Shown: positions 61,575-64,000 of the stretch, one piece after another
Position numbering within the stretch: the first letter of the stretch is position 1
How the letters are laid out: every line of letters begins with the position of its first letter
Source: Candidatus Methanoplasma cognatum
GTDB lineage: Archaea > Thermoplasmatota > Thermoplasmata > Methanomassiliicoccales > Methanomethylophilaceae
Reading direction: 5' to 3'
DNA: 64,000 bases
NCBI GenBank assembly: GCA_009777615.1
Contig: WRLM01000002.1
Location: 1-64,000 of the forward strand
The notes under the pieces: model-generated
What the model saw: only the letters and a program-made list of their open reading frames with translations
What the model was told of the DNA's origin: nothing
The model's database searches: none
Position numbers and translations under genes: made by a program

Positions 61575-64000
61575 GTGACGCCCGGCAAAGCGGCGTTCTC
61601 GGTGTTGGCGGTCGCGGCGGTACTCATCGTGGGGGCGATAGTGTTCTTACAGCCGGAAGAGAATTTACAGTCGGAAGAGAAAATACCTCAGACGCCGGCA
61701 TTGGGGGACAGCGTGCCCTACCTGGATGTGAACGGCGCCGTGGAGTATCGGTCGAGTGCGGCGGAGATCGATCAGGCATATTTCGAGACCGCACCTTATG
61801 CGCTGGACGATACGGGCCCTAGCGAAGGATGGTACTTCATTAACGGCGATATCGCCCTTACCGGCCCCCTGGTAACATCAGGGAATATCAATCTGATCTT
61901 AGGGAACGGCATCACGCTGACCGTCACGGGAGAGGCCAACAGCATCACCGTCAAAAGCGGCGGCCTGTCGGTCTACGCTCAGTCAGCGGGCGCAGCCGGT
62001 AAGGTAGTGGTGATCAGCGGCAGCGGCATATCTCTTGCAGCAGGCTGCAGTTTCGTCAACACTGCCTCGATAACCTCCCTGTCGCCGGGCGGATACGGCG
62101 TATATGCATCCGGCAGCGCCGCGATAACCAATGGCGTTACTGGAATCATCAGGGGCGGCTCGGACGGTATCCTGCTAGCCGCCGGAGGAACAGTCGACAA
62201 TTATGGCGCGATTATAGTCACGGGGCCCATTGCCTGCGGCATAAGCTCCGCAGCCTATGCTGAGATCACAAATGCCGGCAACATCCAAAGCAGCAGCATA
62301 GGCGTCAGCCTCCCGGCCGGCACTATCTACAACACCGGCACCATCGCCGCAGACATCGACAGCAGCGCCGTCGATGCGGGAAATGGTACGGGTGCCGTTG
62401 TCCTCTTCAACGGCGGCACGATCACCGGCAGCGTATTCCTGCCCAATGCGCCGAATGATGTCGTGCTTAGAGCAGGCAGTAAGATATACGGCGACTTCAG
62501 TATCGGCACAGACGTAAAGTCCACGATCGTTTTCTCCGGCGAATTGAGCCAGTCTATGCAGTATTCGATCATAACCGGCGACGTGGACATCGGCAATGCC
62601 TTTGTGTTCATCGACAGCGCCGGCATTCCATCCTCCTTCAGTCAGGGGGATTCTGTTATTCTGATCAACGCCGGCACAGGGTCGGTCACCAGCCCGGTGA
62701 ACAATGCGGTCAACTCCACATGGTACGACTTCACATTATTGGTGGTGAACAAACAACTGATAGCGAAGACCTCCGCCTTCGTGATGCCTCCGGAAGGCTT
62801 CCATTACATAAACATGAGCGGCCTCATGAGACTCCAGGCGGATGCGGAGGAGATCAACCAGGCTTATTTCACAGCCGCGCCGTATACTCTGGACGATACG
62901 GGTCCGAGCGAAGGCTGGTACTTCATGAGCGAGGACATCACCCTTACAAGTTCCCTTGTCATATCGGGCGACGTCAATCTGGTCTTAGGCGACGGCCTTA
63001 CACTGACCGTCACCGGAGCGGCCAACAGCATCACCGTCAAAACGGGCAGCCTGTCTGTCTTTGCTCTGTCGGAAGATGAGGCCGGCAAGATAGCGGTCAC
63101 CGACAGCGCCGGCATATCACTCGCCGAAGGATGCGTCCTAGTAAACACGGCTTCGATAACAGCCGCATCCTCAAGCGGCATATATGCATCCGGCGCCGCA
63201 GTGATAACCAACGGCGTCACAGGCACGATCCAAGGCGGTTCGGACGGTATTCTGCTTGAAGCCGGCGGCATAATTGATAACTATGGCACTATAACCACCA
63301 CCGGGGCCTACACATACGGCATCAACTCCTTTGCCTATGCCGAGATCACAAATGCAGGCATCATCCAGAGCGGCTACACGGGCATCAGCCTTTGCGCCGG
63401 AGGCGTCATCGATAACTCCGGCAGGATAATCGGCACGGACCGCGGCGTCGAAGCCGACGTCGTTGCCGCCAACATCACCAACCGCGCCACAGGCGTCATA
63501 GAGGGCGGCAGTTACGGCATCTATATCGGTTACGGCGGCACGATCGATAACTCCGGCATGATCCGCTGCATAGATGACTATTGCGACGGCATTTACGCCA
63601 GCATCGAGGTTGTGGTCATAAATTCCGGTACCATTCAAGGGACATGGAGCGGCGTAGACTTCAATAAAGGCGGTACGGTTACCAATACTGGTACAATAAT
63701 CGGGACGGACCCCTTCGGCAACGGTATCGTTGCCTTTGGAGATGCTCCTGTAATTTCCAACGCAGGCACGATCGAAGGCGGATCCCGCGGCATCAGGCTG
63801 TATGCCGGCGGCGTTGTTGACAACTCCGGCATGATCGCCGCCGATATGAACGGCATAGCCATTGATGCGGGAAACGGTACGGAATCTGTCACGGTCATCA
63901 ACGGCGGCATGATCTTCGGCAGTGTGCTCCTCTTTGATGTTCAGAACAGCATTATCTTTATGGCTGGCAGTATGATCAACGGCGACTTCAGCATCGGCAC
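61575..64000 (+). CDS. Adhesin-like beta-helix surface protein (3' end outside window)
   Basis: Open from upstream to the window edge, over 800 residues. The first canonical start is the GTG at 61575, but the strong AAGGAGGAG site at 61531-61539 points to about 61545, where the in-frame codons are ATC GTC ATA. A hydrophobic signal (FSVLAVAAVLIVGAIVFL) is followed by two full copies of the family module, beginning VPYLDVNGAVEY (about 61710) and FHYINMSGLMRL (about 62800), each with GPSEGWYF. The beta-helix turns and a KQLIA linker between modules match the other two genes. Same presumed role as its neighbours. Confidence 0.8.
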   Translation, partial: MTPGKAAFSVLAVAAVLIVGAIVFLQPEENLQSEEKIPQTPALGDSVPYLDVNGAVEYRSSAAEIDQAYFETAPYALDDTGPSEGWYFINGDIALTGPLVTSGNINLILGNGITLTVTGEANSITVKSGGLSVYAQSAGAAGKVVVISGSGISLAAGCSFVNTASITSLSPGGYGVYASGSAAITNGVTGIIRGGSDGILLAAGGTVDNYGAIIVTGPIACGISSAAYAEITNAGNIQSSSIGVSLPAGTIYNTGTIAADIDSSAVDAGNGTGAVVLFNGGTITGSVFLPNAPNDVVLRAGSKIYGDFSIGTDVKSTIVFSGELSQSMQYSIITGDVDIGNAFVFIDSAGIPSSFSQGDSVILINAGTGSVTSPVNNAVNSTWYDFTLLVVNKQLIAKTSAFVMPPEGFHYINMSGLMRLQADAEEINQAYFTAAPYTLDDTGPSEGWYFMSEDITLTSSLVISGDVNLVLGDGLTLTVTGAANSITVKTGSLSVFALSEDEAGKIAVTDSAGISLAEGCVLVNTASITAASSSGIYASGAAVITNGVTGTIQGGSDGILLEAGGIIDNYGTITTTGAYTYGINSFAYAEITNAGIIQSGYTGISLCAGGVIDNSGRIIGTDRGVEADVVAANITNRATGVIEGGSYGIYIGYGGTIDNSGMIRCIDDYCDGIYASIEVVVINSGTIQGTWSGVDFNKGGTVTNTGTIIGTDPFGNGIVAFGDAPVISNAGTIEGGSRGIRLYAGGVVDNSGMIAADMNGIAIDAGNGTESVTVINGGMIFGSVLLFDVQNSIIFMAGSMINGDFSIG

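Overview
The window is archaeal. It carries the small subunits of PolD and of primase, an MCM helicase, Orc1/Cdc6, TFB, NMD3, GAR1, TiaS, a two-domain EndA, archaeal Tsr3, prefoldin alpha, and a complete A1AO-ATP synthase operon in the order H-I-K-E-C-F-A-B-D plus a small G-like gene. Together with Thermoplasmata-like families and very large gut-type surface adhesins, this fits a host-associated member of the Methanomassiliicoccales (inference; no rRNA and no methanogenesis gene is present). I recognise no tRNA or CRISPR array. Many promoters place a TATA element 24-29 bp before the start codon, which suggests frequent leaderless mRNAs; genes inside operons overlap by ATGA or GTGA.

Layout. 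1-3065: 5' part of a giant adhesin (minus strand, cut by the window edge), then about 2.5 kb with few genes (an RHH regulator and a candidate small RNA with a terminator). 5.6-26.5 kb: surface protein, two-subunit class I fumarase, NMD3-DUF424-MCM, Tsr3 with an LMW-phosphatase-like partner, a HepT/MntA toxin-antitoxin pair, a hexulose-phosphate synthase/RraA fusion, HtpX, TatD-like and MBL hydrolases, PriS, L18a-prefoldin-FtsY, an M20 peptidase, thiolase and TiaS. Two decayed copies of a Bro-N/DinD-like gene lie in inverted orientation at 8.0-8.5 and 19.9-20.3 kb. 26.5-28.1 kb: a probable replication origin, with a 29-bp origin-recognition-box-like sequence occurring as an exact inverted pair on either side of orc1/cdc6. 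Most genes to its left are on the minus strand and the ATP synthase to its right is on the plus strand, so genes tend to run away from it. 28-32 kb: signal peptidase and an exported protein with 7 + 7 propeller-type repeats around an Ig-like domain. 32.3-41.3 kb: dCMP deaminase and the ATP synthase operon. 41.4-46.9 kb: PolD small subunit, a pilin-like secreted protein, a UPF0201/TIM-barrel pair and a DUF234-type ATPase. 46.9-50.7 kb: a four-gene overlapping operon of an HTH regulator, an unknown protein and two zinc-ribbon CPBP membrane proteases. 50.8-54.1 kb: an HTH regulator-Cdc48-Hsp20 proteostasis operon divergent from trpB2. 56-59.4 kb: EndA, a second MntA/HepT pair and the gar1-tfb operon. 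59.7-64 kb: two more adhesins of the family seen at position 1, sharing a nearly identical 25-bp promoter element.

The window therefore joins an origin-proximal block of replication, transcription, RNA-processing and energy genes to surface-protein clusters at both ends. The items most worth following are the origin with inverted ORBs, the decayed Bro-N copies with a conserved leader, the zinc-ribbon CPBP operon, several unassigned structured RNAs, and small genes that are easily missed (28 and 48 codons).
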